DNA of 42,555 bases from CAZPXF01 sp964590945 (lineage in GTDB: Bacteria > Bacillota > Clostridia > Lachnospirales > Lachnospiraceae), in contig CAZPXF010000004.1 of assembly GCA_964590945.1 (NCBI GenBank), forward strand, positions 1 to 42,555, written 5' to 3'. Under the pieces are notes generated by a model. The model had not been told where the DNA came from. It did not search any database and worked only from the letters and a program-made list of their open reading frames with translations. Below, one piece after another: positions 7,692-15,338 of this stretch (position 1 is the first letter of the stretch; every line of letters begins with the position of its first letter). Both the position numbers and the translations under genes were made by a program.

Positions 7692-9035
7692 TTACTCTTC
7701 AACCAATGCATCAAACTTCTTGTTGAATACCAGCATGATAAGTCCGCAGACAATGATGATGATTGTAACAGCGCCATAAGCTTTGATGAAATCAAAGTTC
7801 TCAAGCCAGTTGTAAAGCGGGCCATATCCTTTACCGGAGAAGAAGATGATAAGCGGCCATACACCAAGCAGTGTTCCAAGAAGCTTCTTCGGAGCATACT
7901 TGTTGATGAATGCGTTTCCAAGCGGGGAGAAGATAACCTCGCCGATCGTCATCAATGCTGCTGTGATGATAAGTACCCAAACACCTACAGGATCCTTTGA
8001 TCCCTCTCCGCACATAACTGCTGCAACTACCATTGATGCAGTACAGCATCCGAGAAGGATGATACCGATAGCTGTCTTCTTGAACATACCCCAGTCACCC
8101 TGTGGTCTTTCCGCCATCTTAAGCCAGATCTTAGCAAAAATCGGGCAAAGAATGATACAGAACAGAGCATTTGCAGAGTCGAACCAGGCAGTAGGAATAT
8201 TGAAGCTTCCGATCGTCCATTTCGCCCATCCAAGACCAGCCTCTGCTTCAGGACCGAACTCGTAGTAAACCGGCATGTAAACCATGTACCAGATCAGCCA
8301 GAAGATACCGGAGAACAGTGTCACGATAAGAATAGCTCCAACACGTCTCTTCTCAAGAGATGTAAGAGGAGCGTTGTCCTTAGCTTCCTCTTCTTTGGAT
8401 GCATTCGGATTGTCATGAAGGAATGGCTTCTTACCAGCATCGCCGAATGATTTCATTCCAATTACCCACCATGCGCAGTCAAGGAATAAGAACAGACCGC
8501 ACACAAGGAACATGAAACGGAATGATGTTGCATACGCAACCAGACTCAGGAATGTTGTTCCGCAGAAGGATCCGATATTAACGAACATGTACTGAATATT
8601 AAATGCGGCATTCAGTGCGGCCTCATCTACATTACCTAAGATACGTCCATTTACACCGGATACGTTTCCTTTGAATCCGCCGGTTCCGATTGAAACAAGG
8701 ATAATTGCCGCCCAAACCAATCCAAGTCCGTTAGCTTTCCAGAGACACAGATAACCAAGTCCCATTAAGATTTCTCCGAGCGGAACAAGGAGTCTTGGGC
8801 TGATCCAACGGTCGGCGATAAATCCACCGATAACAGGTGTGATGTAAGTAAACGCAACCAGGTTGGAATTCATAAGCGCTCCATCTGCTGATGTAAGTCC
8901 GAGTCCGCCTTTTGCTGCTTCCATAGCAACAAAAATGGCGATTCCCCATTTAGCTGAATAATATGCAAGTCGCTCAAATGAGAAGGAAAGACAGCATACC
9001 CAAAAACCAAATGGATAAGATTTTTTTGCTTCCAT
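7692..9035 (-). CDS. POT/PTR2-family proton-coupled oligopeptide transporter
   Basis: A 447-residue multi-spanning MFS protein of the proton-dependent oligopeptide transporter family, importing di- and tripeptides. Near the N-terminus FERLAYYSAKWG corresponds to the POT signature ExxERFxYY. GTGGFKGNVSGVNG (near 117-130) matches the GTGxxKPNVS loop, and QYMFVNIGSFCG matches the FYxxINxG region in relaxed form. About 12 membrane segments can be seen. The gene has an AGGAGGG box before the ATG, its own promoter and a terminator. The next genes on the same strand are tripeptidase and Xaa-Pro aminopeptidase genes, fitting peptide uptake followed by cytoplasmic hydrolysis. The POT motifs are more diverged than in DtpT, so the cargo could be another small molecule. 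Confidence 0.85.
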   Translation of the reverse strand: MEAKKSYPFGFWVCCLSFSFERLAYYSAKWGIAIFVAMEAAKGGLGLTSADGALMNSNLVAFTYITPVIGGFIADRWISPRLLVPLGEILMGLGYLCLWKANGLGLVWAAIILVSIGTGGFKGNVSGVNGRILGNVDEAALNAAFNIQYMFVNIGSFCGTTFLSLVAYATSFRFMFLVCGLFLFLDCAWWVIGMKSFGDAGKKPFLHDNPNASKEEEAKDNAPLTSLEKRRVGAILIVTLFSGIFWLIWYMVYMPVYYEFGPEAEAGLGWAKWTIGSFNIPTAWFDSANALFCIILCPIFAKIWLKMAERPQGDWGMFKKTAIGIILLGCCTASMVVAAVMCGEGSKDPVGVWVLIITAALMTIGEVIFSPLGNAFINKYAPKKLLGTLLGVWPLIIFFSGKGYGPLYNWLENFDFIKAYGAVTIIIIVCGLIMLVFNKKFDALVEE

Positions 9036-9068
9036 TTTTTTACCCTCCTAATTATGGTATTATTCAAA

Positions 9069-9096
9069 TTTTAATCCACCTGAAAACGGATTAAAA
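9069..9096. promoter_or_regulatory. Inverted repeat in the peptide transporter leader (candidate operator)
   Basis: TTTTAATCC (9069-9077) and GGATTAAAA (9088-9096) are perfect 9 bp arms around a 10 bp centre. The repeat lies just downstream of the predicted start of transcription and upstream of the RBS. This is a typical roadblock or repressor operator position; no U tract follows, so it is not an obvious terminator. Confidence 0.45.
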
Positions 9097-9105
9097 CTCA
9101 GAAAA

Positions 9106-9134
9106 AGTATAGCACTGTAATGCGTTAATTTCAA
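9106..9134 (-). promoter_or_regulatory. Predicted promoter for the peptide transporter gene
   Basis: Minus-strand TTGAAA (9134-9129), a 17 bp spacer and TATACT (9111-9106), about 70 bp upstream of the transporter ATG. Confidence 0.7.
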
Positions 9135-9199
9135 CTTTATTTTAAGAAATAATTAAGAAATTTCATTTTTATTTCCTTATTTTACCATGATAAGCCCTG

Positions 9200-9236
9200 A
9201 AAAAAGCCGGCAAAATCTGACATTCTGCCGGCTTTT
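9200..9236 (-). terminator. Intrinsic terminator after pepT
   Basis: Arms AAAAGCCGGCA (9202-9212) and TGCCGGCTTTT (9226-9236) form an 11 bp stem. On the minus strand six U residues follow. It closes the pepP-pepT transcription unit and separates it from the transporter promoter. Confidence 0.85.
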
Positions 9237-9266
9237 CATTGTAAGGATCCTGCTATTCTTTGTGCT

Positions 9267-10487
9267 TTATTTCTCTGCAAAAATACGGATAAGCTCAATC
9301 AGCATAGCCTGCGCTTTCTCCATGCCTTCCACCGAGATGTGCTCGCATGCGCCGTGATAGCCTGCTCCGCCCGTCCCGATATTCGGGCATGGAAGTCCTT
9401 TGAAACTTAACACGGCTCCGTCCGTACCTCCGCGGATCGGGGCAACATTCGGAGTTAAGCCTACCCGCTTCATCGCTGTCTTTACATCTTCGATGAGGAA
9501 CATGCAGTCCTTCAGGATCTCCGCCATGTTGCGGTACGCATCTTTGAGCGTCAGCGTCACAGTGCCCTCTCCGTATTTTTCGTTGATCGCATCCGCCGTC
9601 TTCTGAAGGAAAGCCTTGCGGTCAAGAAGCTTCTTCGCATCGTGATCGCGTACAATATAGGTCAGACGCGCATGCTCCACGCTGCCTTCCATCGCTGTCA
9701 TATGGTAAAAGCCTTCATAGCCTTCCGTCGTCGCCGGCGTCTCGTCCTTTGGAAGCATATTCGCCAGCTCCATGGCAACGAGCTGCGCATTCACCATGAT
9801 ATCCTTTGCGGAACCCGGATGCACGTTGATCCCCTGAAATTCAAAGATCGCCGTCGTCGCATTGAAGGTCTCAAAGTTGATCTCATTTTCCAGATCGCCA
9901 TCCATCGTATAGGCATACTGCGCGTCAAACGCCTCAATGTCGAAGCAGTCTGCACCACGTCCGATCTCCTCATCCGGTGTAAATGCAATGCTGATCTGCC
10001 CGTGCGGGATCTCTTCCCCGACGATCTGCTCCGCCATCGCAAGAATCTCCGCTACGCCCGCTTTATCGTCGGCGCCGAGCAATGTCGTTCCGTCTGTGCA
10101 GATGATCGTGCGTCCCTTCATATCCGCAAGATGCGGAAAGTCCGCTACCCGGATCACTCTTCCGCTGCCGCCAAGGACAATATCCTGGCCATCATAATCT
10201 TTTATGATCTGCGGATTTACATTCTCGCCGGAACTATCCGGCGAAGTGTCCATATGGCCGATAAATCCGACCTTTACTTTCTCCTCATATCCAGGAGTTG
10301 CAGGAATATGGCCATATACGTAGCACTGTTCATCCACGTAAGCATCGGCGATACCGATCTCCTTCATATCCTCCACCAGAACCTTTGCCAGATCAAACTG
10401 CCGGCTTGTGGAAGGTACTGTCTCATTAGCCTCATCGCTGGTCGTCCAGATCTTTACATATTTTAACAGTCTCTCTTCTACTCTCAT
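9267..10487 (-). CDS. pepT: Peptidase T (aminotripeptidase, M20B)
   Basis: A 406-residue cytoplasmic zinc tripeptidase that removes the N-terminal residue from tripeptides. The di-zinc site is complete: GHMDTSPD (first His and Asp), GADDKAG (bridging Asp), TPDEEIGRG (catalytic and metal Glu), TMDGD, and the distal His in CEHISVE near the C-terminus. Total length matches PepT. The start at 10487 is chosen because its ATG overlaps the upstream pepP stop in TGATG, indicating translational coupling, and because MRVEERLLKYV is the family N-terminus. With pepP upstream and a peptide transporter downstream it forms a peptide degradation block. Confidence 0.95.
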   Translation of the reverse strand: MRVEERLLKYVKIWTTSDEANETVPSTSRQFDLAKVLVEDMKEIGIADAYVDEQCYVYGHIPATPGYEEKVKVGFIGHMDTSPDSSGENVNPQIIKDYDGQDIVLGGSGRVIRVADFPHLADMKGRTIICTDGTTLLGADDKAGVAEILAMAEQIVGEEIPHGQISIAFTPDEEIGRGADCFDIEAFDAQYAYTMDGDLENEINFETFNATTAIFEFQGINVHPGSAKDIMVNAQLVAMELANMLPKDETPATTEGYEGFYHMTAMEGSVEHARLTYIVRDHDAKKLLDRKAFLQKTADAINEKYGEGTVTLTLKDAYRNMAEILKDCMFLIEDVKTAMKRVGLTPNVAPIRGGTDGAVLSFKGLPCPNIGTGGAGYHGACEHISVEGMEKAQAMLIELIRIFAEK

Positions 10488-12277
10488 CAGATTGCTTTTG
10501 TAACCTCCTTTAACCATTCTTTCTCATCCGCGTCCAGATATGGACCGATCGTGTCATAAACCCTCTGATGGTAAGCATTCAGATATTTCTTCTCTTTTTC
10601 TGTAAGAAGCTCCGAAATGACTCCATCCATATCATACGGGCAGAGTGTCAATGACTCGAATTCCATAAACTGACCGTACCCATTCTTTGTTCCGTTCTTT
10701 ACAAGAAGTTCATTTTCAATACGGATACCATGTGATCCTTCTATATAAATACCCGGCTCATCCGTCAGCACCATACCCGCCTCGATCGGATGCATCTTAT
10801 GATTTGCCGGAGCGATGTACCAGTAGAAGTCTGCCGGTCCTTCATGACAGGAGAGGATATGTCCGACTCCATGTCCTGTCCCGTGATCATAGTCAAGATC
10901 AAGCTCCCACATCGGCTCTCTTGTGAGAATGTCCAGATTACTGCCGGTACAGCCATGAAGGAATTTTGCCATTGCCAGGTCAAGGTGACTGCGAAGCACA
11001 GCTGTGTAATGCAGCTTCATCTCCTCTGTGATATCGCCAAGGATATAGGTACGTGTGATATCTGTCGTTCCGTTCGGATACTGTCCGCCGGAATCCAGAA
11101 GCAGCATATTTTCAGGCTCAAGCGGAATATCTGTCTCCGGCGTCGCAGCGTAATGAACGATCGCGCCGTGATGCGCATAACCTGCGATCGTCTCGAAACT
11201 CAGGTCGAACGCTCCCTGCTCTTTACGGAATTCCTCAAGCTTGTCGGCAACACTGATCTCCGTCATCGGAATCCTGCCGATATTCTTCTTCAGCCAGTAA
11301 GAGAACTTCGTGCAGGCAACGCCATCACTGATATGACACTGTATTGTATTGGCAATCTCCGCCTCATTCTTTATCGCTTTCATGATGACCGCCGGATTCT
11401 CCTGCTCGATTTTGACAACATCAGCCGGAATGTCCTTATAAAGTGCATAATTCATTCTCTGAGGATCGATCAGAAGCTTCACGTCAGAGGATAGCTTCTG
11501 TACATATTCATAAACATCGTTGTACGGTCTTACTGTAATGCCGCTCTGTGTAAACTCCGCCTGAATCTCTGCGCTCAGCTTGTCTTTATTGATAAAAAGA
11601 ATCACCGCGTCCGTCTCGATCGCCGCATAGGACAAAACAACCGGCGTGTACTCCACATCATTTGCACGCATATTGAAGATCCATGAAACCTCATCCAAAG
11701 TTGTCACTACATGATGTGTGGCTCCATACTCATACATCTTCGCGCGGATCCTTCCGATCTTCTGCACTGTGCTTGCGCCTGTCTGCTCCAGCGTCAGTCT
11801 CCAGACCGGCGCCCCGGAAAGCGCCGGACGGTCTTCCCAGATGGAATCCAGCAGATCTTCGCCGTAAGCGATCTTACCATTCTTCGCCGCTATTCCAGCC
11901 TCAAGCTTCAGTCCTTCATCGACCGCAAGGACGCGTCCGTCAAACCCAACGGTTCCGCCCTCCGGAAGAACGTCAAGAATATACGCATCTGCAGATGGAA
12001 CGCCCTCCTCTCCCATCTTAAAGAGTTCAATTCCGGAGCCCTCCAGCTGCTGCGCCGCCTGAATAAAATATCTTCCGTCTGTCCAAAGCCCTGCTGCATC
12101 CTTCGTCACTACAACCGTTCCCGCAGAGCCGTCGAATCCGGAAATAAATTCTCTCGCCTTAAAATGCTCTCCTACATATTCGCTCTGATGATAGTCTGCG
12201 GACGGGATCATATATACATCGATCCCCCGTCTTGCCATTTCTGCTCTCAGAGCCTCTATTCTTTCCGGAATGTTCAT
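10487..12277 (-). CDS. Xaa-Pro aminopeptidase (M24B, three-domain type)
   Basis: A 596-residue aminopeptidase P that releases the N-terminal residue from peptides with proline in second position. It has the long three-domain layout of eukaryotic-type APP1: two creatinase-like N-terminal domains (about 1-150 and 160-310) and a C-terminal pita-bread domain. The metal and catalytic motifs are LLLDSGGQYPNGTTDITRT, HGTGHGVGHILSCHEGP and DEPGIYIEGSHGIRIENE. The ATG at 12277 has a strong AGGGGG box and begins MNIPERIEALRAEM, the family start; an upstream in-frame ATG at 12364 overlaps the promoter. It is coupled to pepT by TGATG. Proline-containing peptides resist other peptidases, so this complements PepT. 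Confidence 0.93.
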   Translation of the reverse strand: MNIPERIEALRAEMARRGIDVYMIPSADYHQSEYVGEHFKAREFISGFDGSAGTVVVTKDAAGLWTDGRYFIQAAQQLEGSGIELFKMGEEGVPSADAYILDVLPEGGTVGFDGRVLAVDEGLKLEAGIAAKNGKIAYGEDLLDSIWEDRPALSGAPVWRLTLEQTGASTVQKIGRIRAKMYEYGATHHVVTTLDEVSWIFNMRANDVEYTPVVLSYAAIETDAVILFINKDKLSAEIQAEFTQSGITVRPYNDVYEYVQKLSSDVKLLIDPQRMNYALYKDIPADVVKIEQENPAVIMKAIKNEAEIANTIQCHISDGVACTKFSYWLKKNIGRIPMTEISVADKLEEFRKEQGAFDLSFETIAGYAHHGAIVHYAATPETDIPLEPENMLLLDSGGQYPNGTTDITRTYILGDITEEMKLHYTAVLRSHLDLAMAKFLHGCTGSNLDILTREPMWELDLDYDHGTGHGVGHILSCHEGPADFYWYIAPANHKMHPIEAGMVLTDEPGIYIEGSHGIRIENELLVKNGTKNGYGQFMEFESLTLCPYDMDGVISELLTEKEKKYLNAYHQRVYDTIGPYLDADEKEWLKEVTKAI

Positions 12278-12335
12278 CGTCAGCCCCCTTTCAGATACAA
12301 TTTCGATCATATGGTAATTATCTCCGTTAGACCTA

Positions 12336-12364
12336 ACTATACTCCAAAGTACATGATTTTTCAA
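12336..12364 (-). promoter_or_regulatory. Predicted promoter for pepP-pepT
   Basis: Minus-strand TTGAAA (12364-12359), a 17 bp spacer and TATAGT (12341-12336), immediately after the aspartase-like gene stop codon and 59 bp upstream of the chosen aminopeptidase start. Confidence 0.65.
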
Positions 12365-13666
12365 TCAAAGATATGTCATCAATTTCCGATAATCAAGGTA
12401 TTTCTCCCATTCTGTCCCTTCCAGCATCTTTCGAAGCCTTCTGGGATCGCCGCCGGACTGTTCGACCAGTTCCGCCGCCCTTTCATAACCGATCTCAGGG
12501 GCAAGGGCGGTCGCAATGACCGTCGATCGATCCAGATGCTCGCGGCACCGCTCCACATCCGCGGTTAATGGCTCGATACATTTCTCCCGGAAGATCGTGA
12601 CCCCGTTTATCAGAAGCTCCAGACTTTCCAGAAGCGCATCCGCAATGAGCGGTGCAAATGCATTCAGTTCAAAATTGCCGGACGCCGCAGCCATTGAAAC
12701 TGCCTGATCGTTGGCCATCACCCGGATCGCCACCTGCGTCATCATCTCCGGAATGACCGGATTCACTTTACCCGGCATGATCGTACTGCCCTTCTGCATC
12801 GCTTTCAGATGGATTTCCCCAAGTCCGCCGTGCGGCCCGGAATTCATAAGCCTGAGATCTGTTGAGATCTTCATCAGGTTCACGGCAAGCGCTTTTAACA
12901 GTCCCGAGACCTCTGCAAACACATCATTGTTCTGCGTCAGATCCACCGGATCCTCAGCACGCGCCAGTCCAAGTCCTGTCATTGTCCGCAGGCGCTCCAC
13001 CGCCCGCCATGAGTATTTTCTCCCGGCATTACTTCCGACGCCGATCGCCGTCCCGCCGAGATTAACCTGACGCAGACGTTCCTCCACCTTATAGATGCGC
13101 CACCGGTCTCTTGCGATCGCCTGCGCATACGCGCCAAATTCCTGCCCAAGGGTCATAGGAACCGCATCCATAAGTTCCGTCCTTCCGAGCTTCACAATAT
13201 CCTCGTATTCCTGCTCTTTTTCCTGAAGGCTCTCCTGAAGTCTGCTGCACGCATCGCTCAGCTGCCGGACAAGGCGGATGCTGGCAACCCGAAGCGCCGT
13301 CGGATACACGTCATTCGTGGACTGTCCCCGGTTCACATCATCAAGAGGATGCACGGCTTTCCCCAGGTATTCCGACGCCTTTGCGGCCACCACTTCATTG
13401 ACATTCATATTCGTTGAAGTCCCGGCGCCGCCCTGAAGGGCATGTACACAGAACTGATCCTGATACTCTTCCTTTCCAACCTCTGTGCACGCCCGGATGA
13501 TCGCATCCGCCATCGGTCCATCCATCAGCTCCAGATCCTTCTGAGCCTGGATCGCCGCCTTTTTCACATCCAGCATCGCCAGTATCAGATTCCGATCAAC
13601 ATATTTTCCCCCAAGCGCAAAATTCCGGACGGCCTTCTTAGTCTCTTCCCCGTATAAATTACACAT
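12365..13666 (-). CDS. Aspartate ammonia-lyase-like protein (fumarase/aspartase superfamily)
   Basis: A 433-residue member of the fumarase/aspartase superfamily, most like aspartase (L-aspartate to fumarate plus ammonia). Visible superfamily regions: GAGTSTNMNVNEV (region 1), GRTELMDAVPMTLGQEF (region 2) and the catalytic loop GSTIMPGKVNP (region 3, carrying the catalytic Ser as its second residue). The LGGTAIG segment before region 3 also fits. Two oddities: the N-terminus begins at NLYGEETKKAVRNF, so about 20 residues that precede this point in typical aspartases (468-480 aa) are absent, and the usual TH or TQ in region 2 is TE. The start overlaps the sirtuin stop by 8 bp, with no good RBS, so translation probably depends on coupling. 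Aspartase is the best call; another amino acid lyase activity is possible. Confidence 0.8.
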   Translation of the reverse strand: MCNLYGEETKKAVRNFALGGKYVDRNLILAMLDVKKAAIQAQKDLELMDGPMADAIIRACTEVGKEEYQDQFCVHALQGGAGTSTNMNVNEVVAAKASEYLGKAVHPLDDVNRGQSTNDVYPTALRVASIRLVRQLSDACSRLQESLQEKEQEYEDIVKLGRTELMDAVPMTLGQEFGAYAQAIARDRWRIYKVEERLRQVNLGGTAIGVGSNAGRKYSWRAVERLRTMTGLGLARAEDPVDLTQNNDVFAEVSGLLKALAVNLMKISTDLRLMNSGPHGGLGEIHLKAMQKGSTIMPGKVNPVIPEMMTQVAIRVMANDQAVSMAAASGNFELNAFAPLIADALLESLELLINGVTIFREKCIEPLTADVERCREHLDRSTVIATALAPEIGYERAAELVEQSGGDPRRLRKMLEGTEWEKYLDYRKLMTYL

Positions 13667-14381
13667 GAATCTGACTCATGACCTCTCCAATGGCGTCATG
13701 GATGCACAGATCCGCCATTTTATCTTTCGCCGTCTCAGCCTTATTAATGACAACCAGATATTTCCCGCGGAAATAATCGATGAAGCTTGCCGCCGGGTAG
13801 ACAACCAGCGACGTTCCGCCGATGATCAGCATATCCGCATGGGAGATTGCCTTTATCGCTCCATTTATCACGCCGGAATCCAGTCCCTCCTCATAGAGCA
13901 CCACATCCGGCTTGATGCGTCCGCCGCACTCACATTTCGGAACGCCTTTGGAATTCTTTACATACGGAGCATCATAGAATTTGCCGCACCTCTGGCAGTA
14001 ATTTCTCAGAATGCTTCCATGAAGCTCATAAACCTTTTCGCTTCCCGCCATCTGATGAAGTCCGTCGATATTCTGTGTCACGATCGCGGTAAGCTTTCCC
14101 GCCTTTTCCAGCTCCGCAAGCTTTATGTGCGCCGGATTCGGCTTCGCGTCCAGCGCCATCATCTTATCCTTATAAAATTCGTAAAATGCTTCCGGCATCT
14201 GCATGAAAAAGCTGTGGCTTACAACCTGCTCCGGCGGATATCTGTAATTCTGGTGATAAAGTCCGTCGCTGCTCCGGAAATCCGGTATCCCGCTCTCGGT
14301 TGAAACACCGGCGCCGCCGAAAAAAACGATCCGTTTGCTGTCGTCGATCATCTGCTGTAATTTTTCAATTTCTGCTGACAT
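13659..14381 (-). CDS. cobB: NAD-dependent protein deacylase, sirtuin (CobB/Sir2)
   Basis: A 240-residue sirtuin that removes acetyl or other acyl groups from lysines, using NAD and producing nicotinamide. NAD-binding motifs are FFGGAGVSTESGIPDFRSSDGLY (about 20-42) and QNIDGLHQMAG. The catalytic His is in ELHGS, and the zinc site is made by CQRC and CEC. RBS AAGGAGG is 6 bp before the ATG. It is co-directional with, and overlaps by 8 bp, the aspartase-like gene, so the two should be produced together. That neighbour could be a substrate, or both may serve amino acid catabolism; this is inference only. The presence of an Asn-Ile-Asp-type motif without the Tyr/Arg desuccinylase pair was not assessed further. 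Confidence 0.93.
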   Translation of the reverse strand: MSAEIEKLQQMIDDSKRIVFFGGAGVSTESGIPDFRSSDGLYHQNYRYPPEQVVSHSFFMQMPEAFYEFYKDKMMALDAKPNPAHIKLAELEKAGKLTAIVTQNIDGLHQMAGSEKVYELHGSILRNYCQRCGKFYDAPYVKNSKGVPKCECGGRIKPDVVLYEEGLDSGVINGAIKAISHADMLIIGGTSLVVYPAASFIDYFRGKYLVVINKAETAKDKMADLCIHDAIGEVMSQIHV

Positions 14382-14420
14382 AGTTTCCTCCTTCTCGCAA
14401 CTTTTCCTGTTCTACTCTAT

Positions 14421-14449
14421 ATCATACCACTCCATTGCAGGAATTGTAA
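14421..14449 (-). promoter_or_regulatory. Predicted promoter for sirtuin-aspartase operon
   Basis: Minus-strand TTACAA (14449-14444), a 17 bp spacer and TATGAT (14426-14421), about 40 bp upstream of the sirtuin start. Confidence 0.6.
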
Positions 14450-14523
14450 TCCGTATCGAAAAAATCCGGCCAGATTACGCATGATTTCTTATTGCGATAT
14501 ACGGACAGCGTATAAAAGTTATT

Positions 14524-15087
14524 TCAAAATACGAGAATACCGAGGTGCTCTAAAAGTATCTTTCCCCCGATGAGGATCAATACAACGCCGCCAACAAGCT
14601 CCGCGGTGGATTTATATTTAGTTCCAAAGACATTGCCGATACGGATGCCCGCCGCTGAGATTATAAATGTGGTGCATCCGATCAGACAGGCAGCAAAAAT
14701 AATATTTACATTCAAAAAGGAAAATGTAATACCCACCGCCAGCGCGTCAATACTTGTGGCAATGGCCAGCGCAAGCATCGTTCCGACGCTGAAGGAATCA
14801 TTCAGCGCCTCTACCTCTCCTCTGGATTCCCTTATCATATTTCCCCCGATCAGAACCAGAAGTATAAACGCGATCCAATGGTCGACACTGACGATCAGGG
14901 AAGCAAACTGGCTTCCAAGCAGATATCCAAGGGTTGGCATGAGCGCCTGAAATCCTCCAAACCACACGCCGACAGTCAGGGCATGTTTCCATTTCAACTG
15001 ACGAACCGACAGACCCTTGCAGATTGAAACGGCAAACGCGTCCATCGACAGGCCTGTCCCGATCAGTAAAATATCAAATATTCCCAT
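14524..15087 (-). CDS. mntP: Manganese efflux pump MntP
   Basis: A 187-residue inner membrane Mn(II) exporter of the MntP (DUF204) family with about six helices in two repeats. Each repeat carries the conserved membrane Asp: GTGLSMDAFAVSICKG (residues 10-25) and ATSIDALAVGITF in the second half. The ATG at 15087 is chosen for the AGGAGG box 9 bp upstream; upstream in-frame codons fall in the leader. A yybP-ykoY manganese riboswitch lies between promoter and gene, which independently supports the manganese role. The GAGGATT part of the RBS can pair with an AATCCTC element in the leader, pointing to control of translation initiation. Confidence 0.95.
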   Translation of the reverse strand: MGIFDILLIGTGLSMDAFAVSICKGLSVRQLKWKHALTVGVWFGGFQALMPTLGYLLGSQFASLIVSVDHWIAFILLVLIGGNMIRESRGEVEALNDSFSVGTMLALAIATSIDALAVGITFSFLNVNIIFAACLIGCTTFIISAAGIRIGNVFGTKYKSTAELVGGVVLILIGGKILLEHLGILVF

Positions 15088-15093
15088 ATAAAA

Positions 15094-15129
15094 AATCCTC
15101 CTTACCGTATTCCACAGCAACAGAGGATT
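15094..15129 (-). promoter_or_regulatory. RBS-sequestering hairpin in the mntP leader
   Basis: AATCCTC in the transcript (from 15129-15123) is complementary to GAGGATT (from 15100-15094), which contains most of the mntP Shine-Dalgarno sequence. The 7 bp stem has a 22 nt loop. It is a plausible expression platform by which the upstream riboswitch controls translation. Confidence 0.5.
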
Positions 15130-15148
15130 CATACTTCAATATATATAG

Positions 15149-15251
15149 AGAGAGTCCACCTGTCGCCGACAGATAAGTCTCGCCATTTAAAATATAACCA
15201 GGAAAGATTCCAGTATGTTGACTATATTACGCACCGCGCTGACTACTCCCT
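15149..15251 (-). ncRNA. yybP-ykoY manganese riboswitch in the mntP leader
   Basis: The minus-strand leader has the hallmarks of the yybP-ykoY aptamer. A 5' segment contains GGGAGTAG, followed by GTCAACATACTGG, and late in the element GGCGAGACTTA, the second conserved loop that forms the Mn site with the first. P1 can be drawn between AGGGAGT (15251-15245) and ACTCTCT (15155-15149). An internal hairpin CTGTC-GGC-GACAG is also present. This riboswitch class binds Mn(II) and turns on mntP-type exporters; here it stands directly before mntP. Confidence 0.85.
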
Positions 15252-15264
15252 TACATGTTCCTGT

Positions 15265-15294
15265 ATTGTATCACGGGCCTTTCCGGTGAGTCAA
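15265..15294 (-). promoter_or_regulatory. Predicted promoter for mntP and its riboswitch
   Basis: Minus-strand TTGACT (15294-15289), an 18 bp spacer and TACAAT (15270-15265), placing transcription start a few bases before the riboswitch P1 stem. Confidence 0.7.
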
Positions 15295-15338
15295 GGCTAA
15301 TATCCGTGCAGACTACGGCTCTTAATCCGATGAGATAT

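Noticed and set aside
12278..12364. Longer N-terminus of the Xaa-Pro aminopeptidase
   Set aside because: Would translate the predicted promoter region; the ATG at 12277 has a strong RBS and matches the family N-terminus.
14460..14523. Terminator after mntP
   Set aside because: Only a 5 bp ATACG/CGTAT hairpin without a U tract.
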